Shown: positions 1-8,978, numbered from the stretch's first letter. The stretch: DNA of 64,000 bases from Pacificitalea sp040119125 (GCA_040119125.1 JBEDTR010000016.1:62001-126000); one strand, 5' to 3'. Numbers and translations are program-made. The notes: generated by a model from the letters alone, not told the origin.

Positions 1-365
1 CCGTCGCGCGCCGGGGGGATCTGCGTTGTCGCTGGCGCGCCGGTAAAGGTTTGCAGGTGGCTCTTGCCGATCAACGCGGTGCTGTATCCCGCTTCCTTCA
101 GCAAATCGACAAAGGTCACGTTCTTTCGGCTCAGCGGTATGCCGTTCATCGTCACACCATGGCTCGCGGGCATGCGACAAGTCATCAGGCTGGCGCGATT
201 GGGCATGCAGACCGGGCTGGCGACGTAGAAGCTGTCAAAGGCCACCCCGCGCCGGGCGATATCGTCGATATTCGGCGTTTGCAGGACCGGATGGCCGTAG
301 CAGCCCAGGTAATCGGCGCGGTGCTGATCGGTGACGAAGAGGATGAAGTTCGGGCGCTTGCTCAT
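1..365 (-). CDS. Sulfatase, N-terminal part (runs off the window)
   Basis: This is the first ~121 residues of a type I sulfatase of the alkaline phosphatase superfamily; the 3' end lies outside the window. The N-terminus has the metal-binding aspartate in the VTDQHRADYLGCYG stretch. The nucleophile motif reads CMPNRASLMT, with Cys53 as the residue expected to be oxidised to formylglycine; it has Asn where most sulfatases have Ser (C-x-P-S-R). No signal peptide is visible, so the enzyme should act in the cytoplasm. The ATG (363-365) overlaps the TGA of the upstream TRAP permease gene by 4 bases (ATGA), which implies translational coupling. The likely job is desulfation of whatever the TAXI-TRAP system imports. 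The exact substrate cannot be read from this fragment. Confidence 0.9.
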   Translation of the reverse strand, partial: MSKRPNFILFVTDQHRADYLGCYGHPVLQTPNIDDIARRGVAFDSFYVASPVCMPNRASLMTCRMPASHGVTMNGIPLSRKNVTFVDLLKEAGYSTALIGKSHLQTFTGAPATTQIPPARD

Positions 366-2293
366 GCCGCCGTCTCCTTGGTCTTGGGGGCCAGCATGTA
401 GCGATACGCCACCAGCGCCAGTCCGACGGCAAGGCCGCCCAGTTCTACGAAGGTCATGGGGGTCAATAGCGCGATGGTCACACCGAGCCGCGCCAGACGC
501 TCCCAAAGGCTCAGTTTGCCTCGGTCAAACCCGATCAGCGCGCTGGTGCAGAAGTAAAGCGCCACCAGCAGGAAGAAGATCGCCGGGATCACCACCGCCA
601 GGTCGGTCTCGCCGATGCCCAGCAAAAGCGCATCGTCAAAGGCCCAGGCGAATGGGATCAGGAACATCATCGCGCCAATCCGGGTGGAGGCCACCGCGGT
701 CGCAATGGGACGGCCCCCGGAGACGCTTGCCGCGGCAAAGGCGGTCAGTGCGACGGGGGGGGTGATCCCGGCGGCGACGCCAAAGAAAAACACGAACATA
801 TGCGCCGCCAGCAGGTCCATGCCGAAGCCCTGCAACGTCGGGCCCATGACCGAAATGATGGCGATATAGGCGGGCAGCGTCGGCATGCCCATGCCAAGGA
901 TGATGCAGCCCACCGCCGCGATCATCAGCGCAATCAGCAGCGAGTCGCCCGAAGCGGTGGAGAGCAGCACGGCAAAGCTGGTGGGCACGCCGGTGGCCGA
1001 CAGGGTCGAGACCACGATGCCCACGATGGCAATGGCCACGGCCAGTTGCCCGATGGTCTTGCCGCCCTCGGCCAGCGCGGCGATCAGCATCTGCGGCTTG
1101 CGGCGCACCTGAGGGTTGATGAAGCTGAGCGGCACCAGAAGCAGGATCGCCGCGATCGAGGCACCGGCGGCGGACAGCCCGCTGACCAGCAGCCAGACAA
1201 TGACGAAGATCGGGCCGAAGACCAGGACGAGGTTCACCCAGTCCTGCAACACCGGGGCGGGCACGCTCACGTCATCGTCGCCGACTTGGATGTCGAGCTT
1301 CTGCGCCTCGAAATAGACCGCAAGGAACAACGACAGGTAATAGGCCACCGCCGGAATGATCACAGCCAGCACCACAGTCAGGTAGCTGACGCCGACGATA
1401 TCGGCCATCACCAGCGCCGCCGCGCCCATGATCGGCGGCAGGATCTGCCCGCCGGTCGAGGCCGTGGCCTCCACCGCGCCGGCGAAATTGGCGTTGAACC
1501 CGCGCTTGCGGATCATCGGGATGGTGACGACGCCTGTGCCAACCACATTGGCGACGGCAGAGCCGGACACAGTGCCGAAAAGCGCCGAGGCGAGGATCGC
1601 GGCATAGGCCGGGCCGCCTTTGAATTTCTTCATCAGGTGGAACGAGATGCGGATCATCGACCCGCCCGCGCCGCATCCCTCCAGAATGGCGCCGAGGATG
1701 ATAAACGGCAGCACCGTGGTCAGCACCACGCCCATGATCGAGCCAAGAATGCCTTGGTCGCTGTCATACCAGATATTGGCCGAAATCGTATCATAGATGT
1801 CCGAGGGCGCGGTCTGAAGCGGTCCGGGCCAGTATTGCCCGGTGGCAAGATACAGCAGCGCGAGGCCGCCGAGCACAGCAATCGGCGCGCCCCAGAGGAT
1901 CCAGCAGGCCCAGAGCGACAGCGCGGCAGCGGCCAGCGCCACATACATCTCGCGCGGGCCGAAGAAGATCACCGAGTTGGCGATGATCTGACCAATCCGG
2001 AAGTAGTCGTAGCAGACATAGCTGACCACCACGGCGGCTATTGCGTAGGCCGCTAGATGAAGTGGCGCCACCCGCCCCTGACCTGCGCGCCGCTCGGCGT
2101 CTCCGGCCAGAAAGACCAGGATCGACAGCCAGTAGAACAGCGGCCGGAACCATTCCACCGGAAACGGCCCGATGCGGGGCAGCACATTGTAGGTGGGCAT
2201 CACGTTGGCAAGGCCGGAAAGGGCGATGATCAGCCCAATGGCATAGACAGAATACCCGGCGATGCGCTTGGCACCGGTCGAATGGGGGGGCAT
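362..2293 (-). CDS. TRAP transporter fused permease (TAXI type, DctQM fusion)
   Basis: A 643-residue polytopic membrane protein. The N-terminal ~180 residues hold DctQ-like helices and the rest is a DctM-like large permease, as in fused permeases of TAXI-type TRAP transporters. Gly/Ala-rich helix stretches such as FGTVSGSAVANVVGTG and VEATASTGGQILPPIMGAAA are hallmarks of the DctM family. It would work with the periplasmic binding protein encoded just upstream (2381-3385) to import an organic anion using an ion gradient. The two genes are separated by 87 bases that contain a strong stem-loop. The 3' end overlaps the start of a sulfatase gene by 4 bases, suggesting a sulfated or otherwise anionic substrate. 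The substrate itself is not identifiable. Confidence 0.93.
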   Translation of the reverse strand: MPPHSTGAKRIAGYSVYAIGLIIALSGLANVMPTYNVLPRIGPFPVEWFRPLFYWLSILVFLAGDAERRAGQGRVAPLHLAAYAIAAVVVSYVCYDYFRIGQIIANSVIFFGPREMYVALAAAALSLWACWILWGAPIAVLGGLALLYLATGQYWPGPLQTAPSDIYDTISANIWYDSDQGILGSIMGVVLTTVLPFIILGAILEGCGAGGSMIRISFHLMKKFKGGPAYAAILASALFGTVSGSAVANVVGTGVVTIPMIRKRGFNANFAGAVEATASTGGQILPPIMGAAALVMADIVGVSYLTVVLAVIIPAVAYYLSLFLAVYFEAQKLDIQVGDDDVSVPAPVLQDWVNLVLVFGPIFVIVWLLVSGLSAAGASIAAILLLVPLSFINPQVRRKPQMLIAALAEGGKTIGQLAVAIAIVGIVVSTLSATGVPTSFAVLLSTASGDSLLIALMIAAVGCIILGMGMPTLPAYIAIISVMGPTLQGFGMDLLAAHMFVFFFGVAAGITPPVALTAFAAASVSGGRPIATAVASTRIGAMMFLIPFAWAFDDALLLGIGETDLAVVIPAIFFLLVALYFCTSALIGFDRGKLSLWERLARLGVTIALLTPMTFVELGGLAVGLALVAYRYMLAPKTKETAA

Positions 2294-2342
2294 GGCGGTT
2301 TCCTCGAAGGGATCGGCCCGGGGGGCTTTGGAGACTTGGAGT

Positions 2343-2372
2343 GGCCAGCCGCAGCGCGTGGCGCGGCTGGCC
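2343..2372 (-). promoter_or_regulatory. Intercistronic stem-loop between TAXI binding protein and permease genes
   Basis: Perfect 10-bp inverted repeat (GGCCAGCCGC / GCGGCTGGCC) around a 10-base loop. It lies 8 bases after the stop of the binding-protein gene and before the permease gene. No U-run follows. It may stabilise the upstream mRNA or cause partial termination, so that binding protein exceeds permease. The same layout recurs in three other importer operons of the window. Confidence 0.6.
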
Positions 2373-2380
2373 CGAAGGGA

Positions 2381-3385
2381 TCAGGGCATCAGATTGGCAG
2401 GAATCTCGATGCCGGCTTCCTCGTAGTAACGCACGGCACCCGGATGCAGGGCCGCATTGGTGGCGCCAAAGGCATTGTTGGTATCAATCGTCCGCATGAG
2501 CGCATTGGCGTTCATCATCGCTTCCAGATTTTTCCAATATGCCTTGGTCAGCGCATAGGCGGTGTCGTCGTCCATGTCCTTGTGCACAGCCATCATCATC
2601 GAGGTTGCGGCAGTGGTCAGGTCGGTATCGCCCGTGACGTTCCCCGCATAGGTCCCGGCCGGGATCTGGGTTTGCACCAGGGCACCCTTGGTCAGGACCT
2701 CGGTCCAGGCGTCGGTCGACAGCACCTCATCCGCGACGCCAAGAATCCGGATCTCGCGTTGCAGGCTAAGTTCGTTCAGCGCCTGAGTGCCGACAGCCGC
2801 CGAGGCGACATAAACATCGAACTGGCCGTCTTGGAACGATTGCTGCGCGGCCCCCCAGGGTGCGCGGACGCCCTCGTAGTCGGTATCGGCCGCAAGGCCA
2901 CCAGAGGCCGCGGCGATCAACCCTTGAATCTGGCCGCTGGCTGCACCGGCCGGTGGGCCGATATAGACCCGCTTGCCTGCAAGATCGCCCCAGTCCTCGA
3001 CGCCGCTGTCGACCCAGGTAATGGCGTGCAGGGTTCCGCCCGGAAACCCGAAAAGCGACCGCACGTTTTCGGCCATCGCCTTGGCTTGGTCGCCCTGATC
3101 GGCATAGGGGCCGACCCCGCGCGACATCGCCCCGAACGCCGGCGGCGGAACAACCGCCATGTCGATCCGTCCCGCAGCCAGTTTCAGCGCCGACCGGGTC
3201 AGCGTCTGGCCGAGCACCACCTGCAACGAGATGCCTTCCTCGGCGGCGAATTGGGCATAGGTCTGCGGCACGATGCCGGTGAGCGAAGCCGCGCCGCCGC
3301 CTTCGAGGCTGAGCGATTGGGCCTGCGCGAATGTTGCGCTTGCGGCCAAACTGGCCGCCACAAGAAGTCCTTTAAATCGGTACAC
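2381..3385 (-). CDS. TAXI-family TRAP transporter solute-binding protein
   Basis: A 334-residue periplasmic binding protein with a clear Sec signal peptide (GLLVAASLAASATFAQA, cleavage near residue 22). Family features are the GQTLTRSALKLAAGRIDMAVV region, the central DLAGKRVYIGPPAGAASG segment and the C-terminal ALHPGAVRYYEEAGIE, typical of TAXI proteins. It should capture an anionic solute and deliver it to the fused permease encoded next. The start is a GTG (3383-3385) preceded by GGGAGGA at a good distance; no ATG fits better. It is probably the first gene of the binding protein-permease-sulfatase operon, with a LysR gene immediately upstream in the same orientation (64-base gap). Confidence 0.9.
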   Translation of the reverse strand: MYRFKGLLVAASLAASATFAQAQSLSLEGGGAASLTGIVPQTYAQFAAEEGISLQVVLGQTLTRSALKLAAGRIDMAVVPPPAFGAMSRGVGPYADQGDQAKAMAENVRSLFGFPGGTLHAITWVDSGVEDWGDLAGKRVYIGPPAGAASGQIQGLIAAASGGLAADTDYEGVRAPWGAAQQSFQDGQFDVYVASAAVGTQALNELSLQREIRILGVADEVLSTDAWTEVLTKGALVQTQIPAGTYAGNVTGDTDLTTAATSMMMAVHKDMDDDTAYALTKAYWKNLEAMMNANALMRTIDTNNAFGATNAALHPGAVRYYEEAGIEIPANLMP

Positions 3386-3449
3386 GTGTGAATCCTCCCA
3401 TACACTGCGTATCCCAAGATCATGTCATATCGAATTTGCGACGTGAAAT

Positions 3450-4400
3450 TCATTTAACACGATCTGCGATACCATTTTCGGCATTAAGAGGCGCGCTCAG
3501 GATCGTCTGCACAAGGTTTTGGGCTCCCGACCCCAGACGCAGTTCGGGATTTGTCGTCAAACCCACCGGCCCCCGCATCGCATCGGTTCCTATCGCCAGC
3601 TGAACGAACGCGCCGCTGTCCAGCTCGGCCTGAACCACGCCGCGCGGAATGACGGCGATGCAGTCCGTCCGGGCAATGTAAGACCGCTGGAAATCCGATG
3701 AGGTGGATTCCACCACATCGGGCAACTCCGACACCCCTTGGCCCGACAGATACCGCGACAATTCCTGCCGGATGATCGTGCCTTCAGGCGGCAGCAAGGT
3801 CGGAAAGGTCAAGGCGTCCTGCAGCGTCGCGTGCCCGCCGGAGAGCGGATGTCCTGCGCGAACGGTGAAAACCAGCGGCTCATCAAAAAGCGCCCTGAAG
3901 ACCAGCCCGCGCATATCCTCGCTGGAGGACAACCTCCCGATCACGAAATCGGTCTCTCCGCGCCTGAGGCTGTCCAAAAGATCGGCATTTGTGCCGGGGC
4001 TTACCCGGACCCTGACGCTGGGATATTCGCTCTTGAAGGCCTGCACGATGGCGGGAAGGAATTGCGAACAAACGTTTGGCAAAGCCCCGATCCGAACAAT
4101 CTCATCCGACAGAACCTCTCCGGTGACGGACCGCACGCCCTGAAATATCCGCAGCAGTCCGGATTCCGTCGCTTCCAGAAAGGTCCGACCGCGCGGCGTC
4201 AGTTCCGCGCCCCTTGTGGACCGGTCGAACAGGTCGTGCCCGAGAACCTGTTCAAGCTCGCGCACACTGCGGCTGACCGCGGGTTGCGTGAGGCCGAGAT
4301 CTTCGGCGGCCAGCACGAAACTTTTCTTGCGGGCCACCGCCACGAAACACCGGAGCTGGCGAAGCCTGACTTTCTTGGCCGCGGCAAGTAATTCATGCAT
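3450..4400 (-). CDS. LysR-family transcriptional regulator (PcaQ-like)
   Basis: A 316-residue LysR regulator. The winged helix-turn-helix covers about residues 12-75 (LRQLRCFVAVARKKSF, LTQPAVSRSVRELE). The effector-binding domain starts near residue 95. The HTH and the IGALPNVCSQFLPAIV stretch resemble the PcaQ/GbpR group, whose members respond to aromatic-derived acids or sugars; that similarity is from recognition, not a search. The ATG at 4398-4400 is the first Met before the conserved HTH. It lies directly upstream of, and points toward, the TAXI-TRAP/sulfatase operon, so it is the obvious candidate regulator of that operon and could be co-transcribed with it. Confidence 0.9.
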   Translation of the reverse strand: MHELLAAAKKVRLRQLRCFVAVARKKSFVLAAEDLGLTQPAVSRSVRELEQVLGHDLFDRSTRGAELTPRGRTFLEATESGLLRIFQGVRSVTGEVLSDEIVRIGALPNVCSQFLPAIVQAFKSEYPSVRVRVSPGTNADLLDSLRRGETDFVIGRLSSSEDMRGLVFRALFDEPLVFTVRAGHPLSGGHATLQDALTFPTLLPPEGTIIRQELSRYLSGQGVSELPDVVESTSSDFQRSYIARTDCIAVIPRGVVQAELDSGAFVQLAIGTDAMRGPVGLTTNPELRLGSGAQNLVQTILSAPLNAENGIADRVK

Positions 4401-4724
4401 AATTTGCTATCCATCCGGCGTTTTTACCAGATTTGATAGCATATAAGGTATATTGAGTCAGGCAAGATCCGCGAACTGTCCCCGCGTTGGTGACTGCGGC
4501 GAAGGGTCCCTGAGGGGCTGCGACCTTAGAAAGTGCCAGCCCCCACGCGCGCTAGTCGGTCATAAGGACAGTCGCGAAACACGGTCCTAAGAACCCTCTG
4601 CATATGCAGGACCAGCACCGCATCCGCGGACGGCTGCGGCCCTCTCTGATCAATGCTGCAATTGCGGTGCACAGCCGCTTCTCGCAGGTCGTCCGGTCCC
4701 GGCAGCTATCCCGCGAACATCGGT
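4401..4724. other. Intergenic region with no convincing gene
   Basis: This 324-base stretch lies between the start of the PcaQ-like LysR gene and the 3' end of the next LysR gene. The 45 bases nearest the PcaQ-like gene are AT-rich and hold an inverted repeat (listed separately), consistent with its promoter. I see no gene, RNA or mobile element in the rest. Confidence 0.6.
4405..4441 (-). promoter_or_regulatory. Candidate operator/promoter of the PcaQ-like LysR gene
   Basis: Inverted repeat with 7-bp perfect arms (TGCTATC / GATAGCA) separated by 23 bases, starting 5 bases upstream of the LysR start codon and embedded in AT-rich DNA. LysR proteins usually bind dyad sites near their own promoters, so autoregulation is plausible. 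The spacing is wider than a classic LysR T-N11-A box. Confidence 0.3.
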
Positions 4725-5627
4725 TCAGGACGTCCGAGCCAGGCTTTGCATGCCCCGTTGTTCTGACACGACCTCGCGTAGGAAGCTCGCGACGGCCTGC
4801 ACCCGGCGGGAGGACGCCAGATCGGTTTGCGTCACGAGCCAGATTGGCTGGTCAATGCCGAGATCGGCGTCGAGGCAGATCAGCGCGCGTGGCTGCGCCA
4901 GAAGATGCGGCAAAACGGCGAGGCCCAGTCCCGAGGCACAGCCGATCACCTGAGCGGCAAGCGACGTAGTCACAACCGCCGGTGCCCGACCACGAAGGGC
5001 ACGCTCGATCCATTGCGCGGCGGGAAGATGGCCGTATCCCTCGGCCCAGGCGATGATTTCATCCTGGTCAAGGTCGACTTCAGCACCTCCGGAGCGGCCT
5101 TCCATGTAGGATTCCGCGGCATAAAGGCCGTATCCAAGCGTTCCCAGACGCTGCACCGACACATGCCCGCGTTCGGGTTTGATCATTCGAAGGGCGATGT
5201 CCGCGTCACGGCGGTGCAGGTTTACAGTGGCGATGTCGGTCGCGATCTCCAGCGTCAGTCGCGGATGGGCGCGACGCAGGCGGGGCAGGGCGGGCAATAT
5301 CAGCGCGGTCGCGAGGTTTTCGGCCGTAGCAAGGCGAACGGTGCCCGACACGTCCGGCTCTTCCGGCAGTCCCGATCCGAAGGCCCTTGCCGCGGCTTCC
5401 ATCTCCTCGGCGCGTTCGATCAGGGCCGCGCCTTCTTTGGTCAGTCGATACCCCGTGTGGTGCCGCAGAAAGAGCGGTCGTCCCAGGCAGGCTTCCAGCC
5501 GCTCGACCCGCCGGGAAACGGTCGCCAGCCCGATGCAGAGTGTCGATGCCGCGCCGCTGAGTGAGCCCGACCGGGCAACGGCAAGGAACACCGAGACGTC
5601 ATCCCAAACCAGCCTTTGCCTTTCCAT
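4725..5627 (-). CDS. LysR-family transcriptional regulator
   Basis: A 300-residue LysR regulator from the ATG at 5625-5627 (MERQRLVWDDVSVFLAVARSG). An in-frame reading further upstream is possible but adds sequence unlike the family. The HTH region spans about residues 8-66 (GSLSGAASTL, GLATVSRRVERLEA). The effector domain follows (VSGTVRLATAENLATALILPALPRL). The pattern is that of regulators placed next to small oxidoreductase genes. It is transcribed away from the aldo/keto reductase gene, with an 89-base shared promoter region that contains a good LysR-type dyad, so it probably controls that gene pair and itself. Confidence 0.9.
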   Translation of the reverse strand: MERQRLVWDDVSVFLAVARSGSLSGAASTLCIGLATVSRRVERLEACLGRPLFLRHHTGYRLTKEGAALIERAEEMEAAARAFGSGLPEEPDVSGTVRLATAENLATALILPALPRLRRAHPRLTLEIATDIATVNLHRRDADIALRMIKPERGHVSVQRLGTLGYGLYAAESYMEGRSGGAEVDLDQDEIIAWAEGYGHLPAAQWIERALRGRAPAVVTTSLAAQVIGCASGLGLAVLPHLLAQPRALICLDADLGIDQPIWLVTQTDLASSRRVQAVASFLREVVSEQRGMQSLARTS

Positions 5628-5655
5628 AATCGGAATTCCCATTGCCGTTTCTGGC

Positions 5656-5679
5656 CATTTCCTGCCACCTTCGGAAATG
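5656..5679. promoter_or_regulatory. Candidate LysR operator in a divergent promoter
   Basis: Inverted repeat CATTTCC - 10 bases - GGAAATG, centred in the 89-base gap between the divergent LysR and aldo/keto reductase genes. Arm length and spacing suit a LysR dimer site. Confidence 0.5.
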
Positions 5680-5716
5680 CCACCTCTCTGTCGATTGCAC
5701 AAGACAGGAGAGAGAC

Positions 5717-6697
5717 ATGAAACAACGGACACTCGGCACCGATCTCACGGTCTCGGCACTCGGCCTTGGCTGCATGGGTATGAGCGAGTTCTACGGGCCT
5801 CGGGATGACGAGAGCTCCCTGCGCGTCCTGCACGAGGCGGCCGAGCTTGGGATCGACTTTCTCGACACTGCGGACATGTATGGCCCGCATCACAATGAGG
5901 AGCTGATCGGTCGTTTTCTGAGCGAGACATCGGCCCCCATGAAGGTCGCGACGAAGTTCGGAATCGTCCGCGCACCGGGCGAGTATCGGCGCAGCCTGGA
6001 CAATGGGCCAGATTACGCGCGGCAGGCGTGCGAGGGCTCGCTACGACGTCTCGGCATCGAACGGATCGACCTCTACTACGTTCACCGGGTCGAGCAGGAT
6101 CGCCCCATCGAAGAGACCATGGAGGGGCTCGCGCGCCTTGTGCGTGACGGCAAAATCGCGCGGATCGGCCTTTGCGAAGTCAGCGCCGAGACGCTTCGGC
6201 GCGCTCATGCCGTGCATCCGGTGACGGCGGTGCAGACCGAATACTCGCTTTGGTCCCGCGGGCCGGAAAACAATGTCCTGCCCATGTGCCGACAGCTTGG
6301 CGTGGGGTTCGTTCCCTATTCCCCGCTTGGGCGCGGCTTTCTGACCGGGCGCTTTCAAGATGGCCGGTTCGAGGAGGGGGACTTCCGTGCCTCGCTGCCT
6401 CGGTTTCAGAACGATGCGGCGCAGGCGAACCGCCGTATTGCCGATCTCGTTGCCACGATGGCGCAGCGAAAGGGCTGCACCCCCGCACAGCTGGCGCTGT
6501 CTTGGCTTCTTGCGCAAGGAGAGGACATCGTTCCGATCCCCGGCACAAAACGGTCGACATACCTGCACGACAACCTCGGGGCGGCGGCGGTTACGCTCTC
6601 GGAGGCCGATCTCGCCTGCATCGACGCCGGCCTTGCCGCGCGGCCGGTCGCGGGCGCCCGGTACACGCCCGAAGGTATGAAGGGAGTGGACGCATGA
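5717..6697 (+). CDS. Aldo/keto reductase
   Basis: A 326-residue NAD(P)H-dependent aldo/keto reductase. The catalytic tetrad is visible: Asp50 and Tyr55 in FLDTADMYG, Lys80 in VATKFG and His123 in LYYVHRVE. The C-terminal cofactor segment (EDIVPIPGTKRSTYLHDNL) is also typical. The start chosen (ATG 5717) follows AGGAGAGAG, a strong ribosome-binding site, and matches the family N-terminus (RTLGTDLTVSALGLGCMGMS). Family members reduce aldehydes and ketones; the substrate here is unknown. The gene overlaps the following CMD-like gene by 4 bases (ATGA), forming a two-gene operon divergent from the LysR gene. Confidence 0.93.
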   Translation: MKQRTLGTDLTVSALGLGCMGMSEFYGPRDDESSLRVLHEAAELGIDFLDTADMYGPHHNEELIGRFLSETSAPMKVATKFGIVRAPGEYRRSLDNGPDYARQACEGSLRRLGIERIDLYYVHRVEQDRPIEETMEGLARLVRDGKIARIGLCEVSAETLRRAHAVHPVTAVQTEYSLWSRGPENNVLPMCRQLGVGFVPYSPLGRGFLTGRFQDGRFEEGDFRASLPRFQNDAAQANRRIADLVATMAQRKGCTPAQLALSWLLAQGEDIVPIPGTKRSTYLHDNLGAAAVTLSEADLACIDAGLAARPVAGARYTPEGMKGVDA

Positions 6698-7080
6698 GCG
6701 GCGCATCTGATCGCCTGACCCGCGCGCTCTGTCTTCTCGACCGCCTTGAGCCGGGCGCGCCGGAGCGGGTCGGTGTCAATCTCGACGCGTTCCATCCGGA
6801 CACTGCGGAGCTTGTCCTGGGATACGCCTTCGCGGACATCGTCGGGCGCGACGGTATCGATCTCAAGACGCGTGAGATGCTGACGGTCGCGATGCTCGCG
6901 GCCATGGGCACTGCGCAGGGTCAGCTCGAGTTCCACATGCGTGCCGCGATGAATACCGGCGTGAGCCGCGAGGAGATTGTCGAGATCGTGCTGCAAGTCT
7001 CTGTCTATGCGGGTGTTCCTGCCTGCATGAACGCGATCACAGCAGCAAAGAAGGCGTTCGAGGCTGCGGAGGAAAGCTGA
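6694..7080 (+). CDS. Carboxymuconolactone decarboxylase-family protein
   Basis: A small helical protein of 128 residues from the ATG at 6694, which overlaps the stop of the aldo/keto reductase gene. The family signature is seen in DLKTREMLTVAMLAAMG, QLEFHMRAAMNTGVSREEIVEIVLQVSVYAGVPA. It lacks the CxxC pair of AhpD-type peroxidase relatives, so a redox role is less likely and a decarboxylase-like or unknown catalytic role is possible. Length fits the gamma-carboxymuconolactone decarboxylase type. Pairing with an aldo/keto reductase is common in such operons. The true substrate is not known. Confidence 0.85.
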   Translation: MSGASDRLTRALCLLDRLEPGAPERVGVNLDAFHPDTAELVLGYAFADIVGRDGIDLKTREMLTVAMLAAMGTAQGQLEFHMRAAMNTGVSREEIVEIVLQVSVYAGVPACMNAITAAKKAFEAAEES

Positions 7081-7092
7081 CCGGCACGGTGC

Positions 7093-7117
7093 TTCGCCGT
7101 CTTTGGGTGGCGGCGAA
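7093..7117 (+). terminator. Possible terminator hairpin after the aldo/keto reductase operon
   Basis: Seven-bp stem TTCGCCG / CGGCGAA with an 11-base loop, 12 bases after the stop of the CMD-like gene. There is no U-run, so it is weak evidence. Confidence 0.3.
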
Positions 7118-7347
7118 AGGCGAAGGGTTACCAAAGCCTTGGAGGAGCCTCTCACTCGAGATTTGGTCCAAAATCTGATGGTCAGGGCGTTGCGTCAAGG
7201 TTTCGGTCAAACAAGGCGGATCTGATCTCCGGCCGCGTTGGTTCATGCTTTCCACGCAAGAGGATTCGCCATTTTTTGTCCCTGCGCTTGTTCTCTAAGC
7301 CGAGCCTTTTGGATCTGGCCCTACGCAAGTTCCTCTGCTTGCGAGGG

Positions 7348-7899
7348 CTAAAACTGAGCTCTGAATTGGCCGATCACCCATGCGCGGGTTGCCCAGAAGT
7401 TGATGTCTGAACCGAGATCTTCAAGCCGGACACCGATGACGTCGTCTTGACCAACTTTCCAGCAGAACTGCTCGCCATCTTCATCGGCGAACCGTCGGAT
7501 TACCCCGGTGTTGAGATGATATGCAGCCCAAGCTTGAAAGAGTGCCGCATAAGCCGTGCGCTCTTCGTCAGACACGGGCATGCGGACGCCTGCCGACCTT
7601 AGGTTGAAGCCCCTTTCAGTCACGGTATCCGTCTCAAAACGGCACCCAAATGCCGTATCTTCGCGGCAAATCCTGGACTTATCGCGACCCGAAGTCTGGG
7701 GCTGCAAGCGCGGGAATGGTTCAAGCACGGCTTCGTCGTCGGCCAGAACGACCGAAACGACGCGATTTGCGCGCTCATGAAACGCCAGTGCGAACGACGA
7801 CCAGTCGCCCTCAGGCAACTTAAGGTTCGGTCGGGGTCCATCTACCGGACGTCCCGGCTTTTTGCGCTTCCAGAACACGTCAATTCCTATCTTCGCCAT
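7348..7899 (-). CDS. Hypothetical protein
   Basis: A 183-residue soluble protein that I do not recognise. It has no signal peptide and no transmembrane segment. It starts MAKIGIDVFWKRKKPGRP, is rich in charged and aromatic residues, and ends in a Trp/Phe-rich segment (INFWATRAWVIGQFRAQF). It stands alone, with 267 bases on its 3' side and 165 bases on its 5' side that hold no gene I can see. The surrounding sequence is slightly less GC-rich and less tidily organised than its neighbours, which may mark a small acquired or decaying insert between the two LysR-controlled operons. No function is assigned. Confidence 0.6.
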   Translation of the reverse strand: MAKIGIDVFWKRKKPGRPVDGPRPNLKLPEGDWSSFALAFHERANRVVSVVLADDEAVLEPFPRLQPQTSGRDKSRICREDTAFGCRFETDTVTERGFNLRSAGVRMPVSDEERTAYAALFQAWAAYHLNTGVIRRFADEDGEQFCWKVGQDDVIGVRLEDLGSDINFWATRAWVIGQFRAQF

Positions 7900-8064
7900 T
7901 TTTGACCGATGACCGCAGAGCCATGTTTACCCGACATTCATTCACGAAGCAGCGCCGGGCAAGACGCGAAAAGATTTCCTGCGGGCCTTCCAGAACCTCC
8001 GGCGGATCTGCGCACCGGGGCGACACGATTAGGCACAAAAATCGGTGGCTTGTCGGCCTTGACG

Positions 8065-8970
8065 TTATCGCAGCACCGTCTTGAGCAGCTGCGTCAATGC
8101 GCTTTGCATCGCGTCGGTGACGTCAGGCGCAAGGCCGTTTTGCCATTCCAACGCGACATATCTGGCAATTGGTGGGTCTACGACCGCTCGGCAACGGATC
8201 AAATTCGCACTGACTTCATCCCGCACCGCGACCCACGGAAGGAAGGTCCGGCCCAGCCCGGCCATGCAGGCTTGCTTGCGCGGATTGGGCCCGTCTATTT
8301 CATGGGCAATTCTGACCGTCGCGCCCACGCTTTGAGCCAGGCGTTCGACGAGTTCGCGCACCGGGGTTCCTTTTGCCGGCAACATGACGGGCTCGGCCAA
8401 AGCCTCAGCCAGCCCGATCGGGCCCGTGGTGTCATCGCCTTGGTCGGCTGCCGTGCAAAACAGCATGTTTTCAGGAGCAAGCCATTGCGCGTCCGGGGTT
8501 GCATCATCGGCGATGACAATGCCGAAATCCAACTCTCCGTCGCGCAACATTTCGCGCGCTTCGCGGCTGTTGGCTTCGATCACTGTCAGGCCGGAGAACA
8601 TTGGAAGCCCAGCCGTATGTTGCAGCAAGCGGGGTGTCAGCACTGTCGCGAGAGAGGATATCGCCGACAGACGGATCGCCCGGTGGTCTTTCTTGCTGCG
8701 CCGCTGCAACTCTCCCAGTTCCGCTTCGGCGCGGCCGACCTGCGCGATGACGATCGTTGCGTGATCCAAAAGCAGCTGCCCTCCCACGGTCGGGGTGACG
8801 CCCTTATGAGATCGCGACAGAAGTTTTCCTCCGAAATCCTGTTCCAGTTCCCGCAGATGATAGGACAACACGGGCTGGGGGACACCGATCCGGCGCGCCG
8901 CTTCGGAAATCGAACCTGCGTCGCAGATCGCGTGAAAATACGTCAGACGTCTCAGATCAAGCCATGCCAT
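8065..8970 (-). CDS. LysR-family transcriptional regulator
   Basis: A 301-residue LysR protein from the ATG at 8968-8970 (MAWLDLRRLTYFHAICDAGS). An upstream extension in frame is possible but lacks HTH-family sequence. The HTH occupies about residues 5-63 (SISEAARRIGVPQPVLSYHLRELE). The effector domain follows after about residue 90. The pattern resembles the Nac/Cbl-like LysR group (LTYFHAIC.AGS). It is divergent from the ABC importer/hydratase/aldolase operon with a 198-base promoter region holding a dyad, so it is the probable regulator of that catabolic operon. The inducer is unknown. Confidence 0.9.
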   Translation of the reverse strand: MAWLDLRRLTYFHAICDAGSISEAARRIGVPQPVLSYHLRELEQDFGGKLLSRSHKGVTPTVGGQLLLDHATIVIAQVGRAEAELGELQRRSKKDHRAIRLSAISSLATVLTPRLLQHTAGLPMFSGLTVIEANSREAREMLRDGELDFGIVIADDATPDAQWLAPENMLFCTAADQGDDTTGPIGLAEALAEPVMLPAKGTPVRELVERLAQSVGATVRIAHEIDGPNPRKQACMAGLGRTFLPWVAVRDEVSANLIRCRAVVDPPIARYVALEWQNGLAPDVTDAMQSALTQLLKTVLR

Positions 8971-8978
8971 AGTTGTGC

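Noticed and set aside
800..2056. Long open frame opposite the TAXI permease gene
   Set aside because: Its translation is rich in Arg, His, Asp and Gly with no family pattern; it is the antisense of a real GC-rich permease gene.
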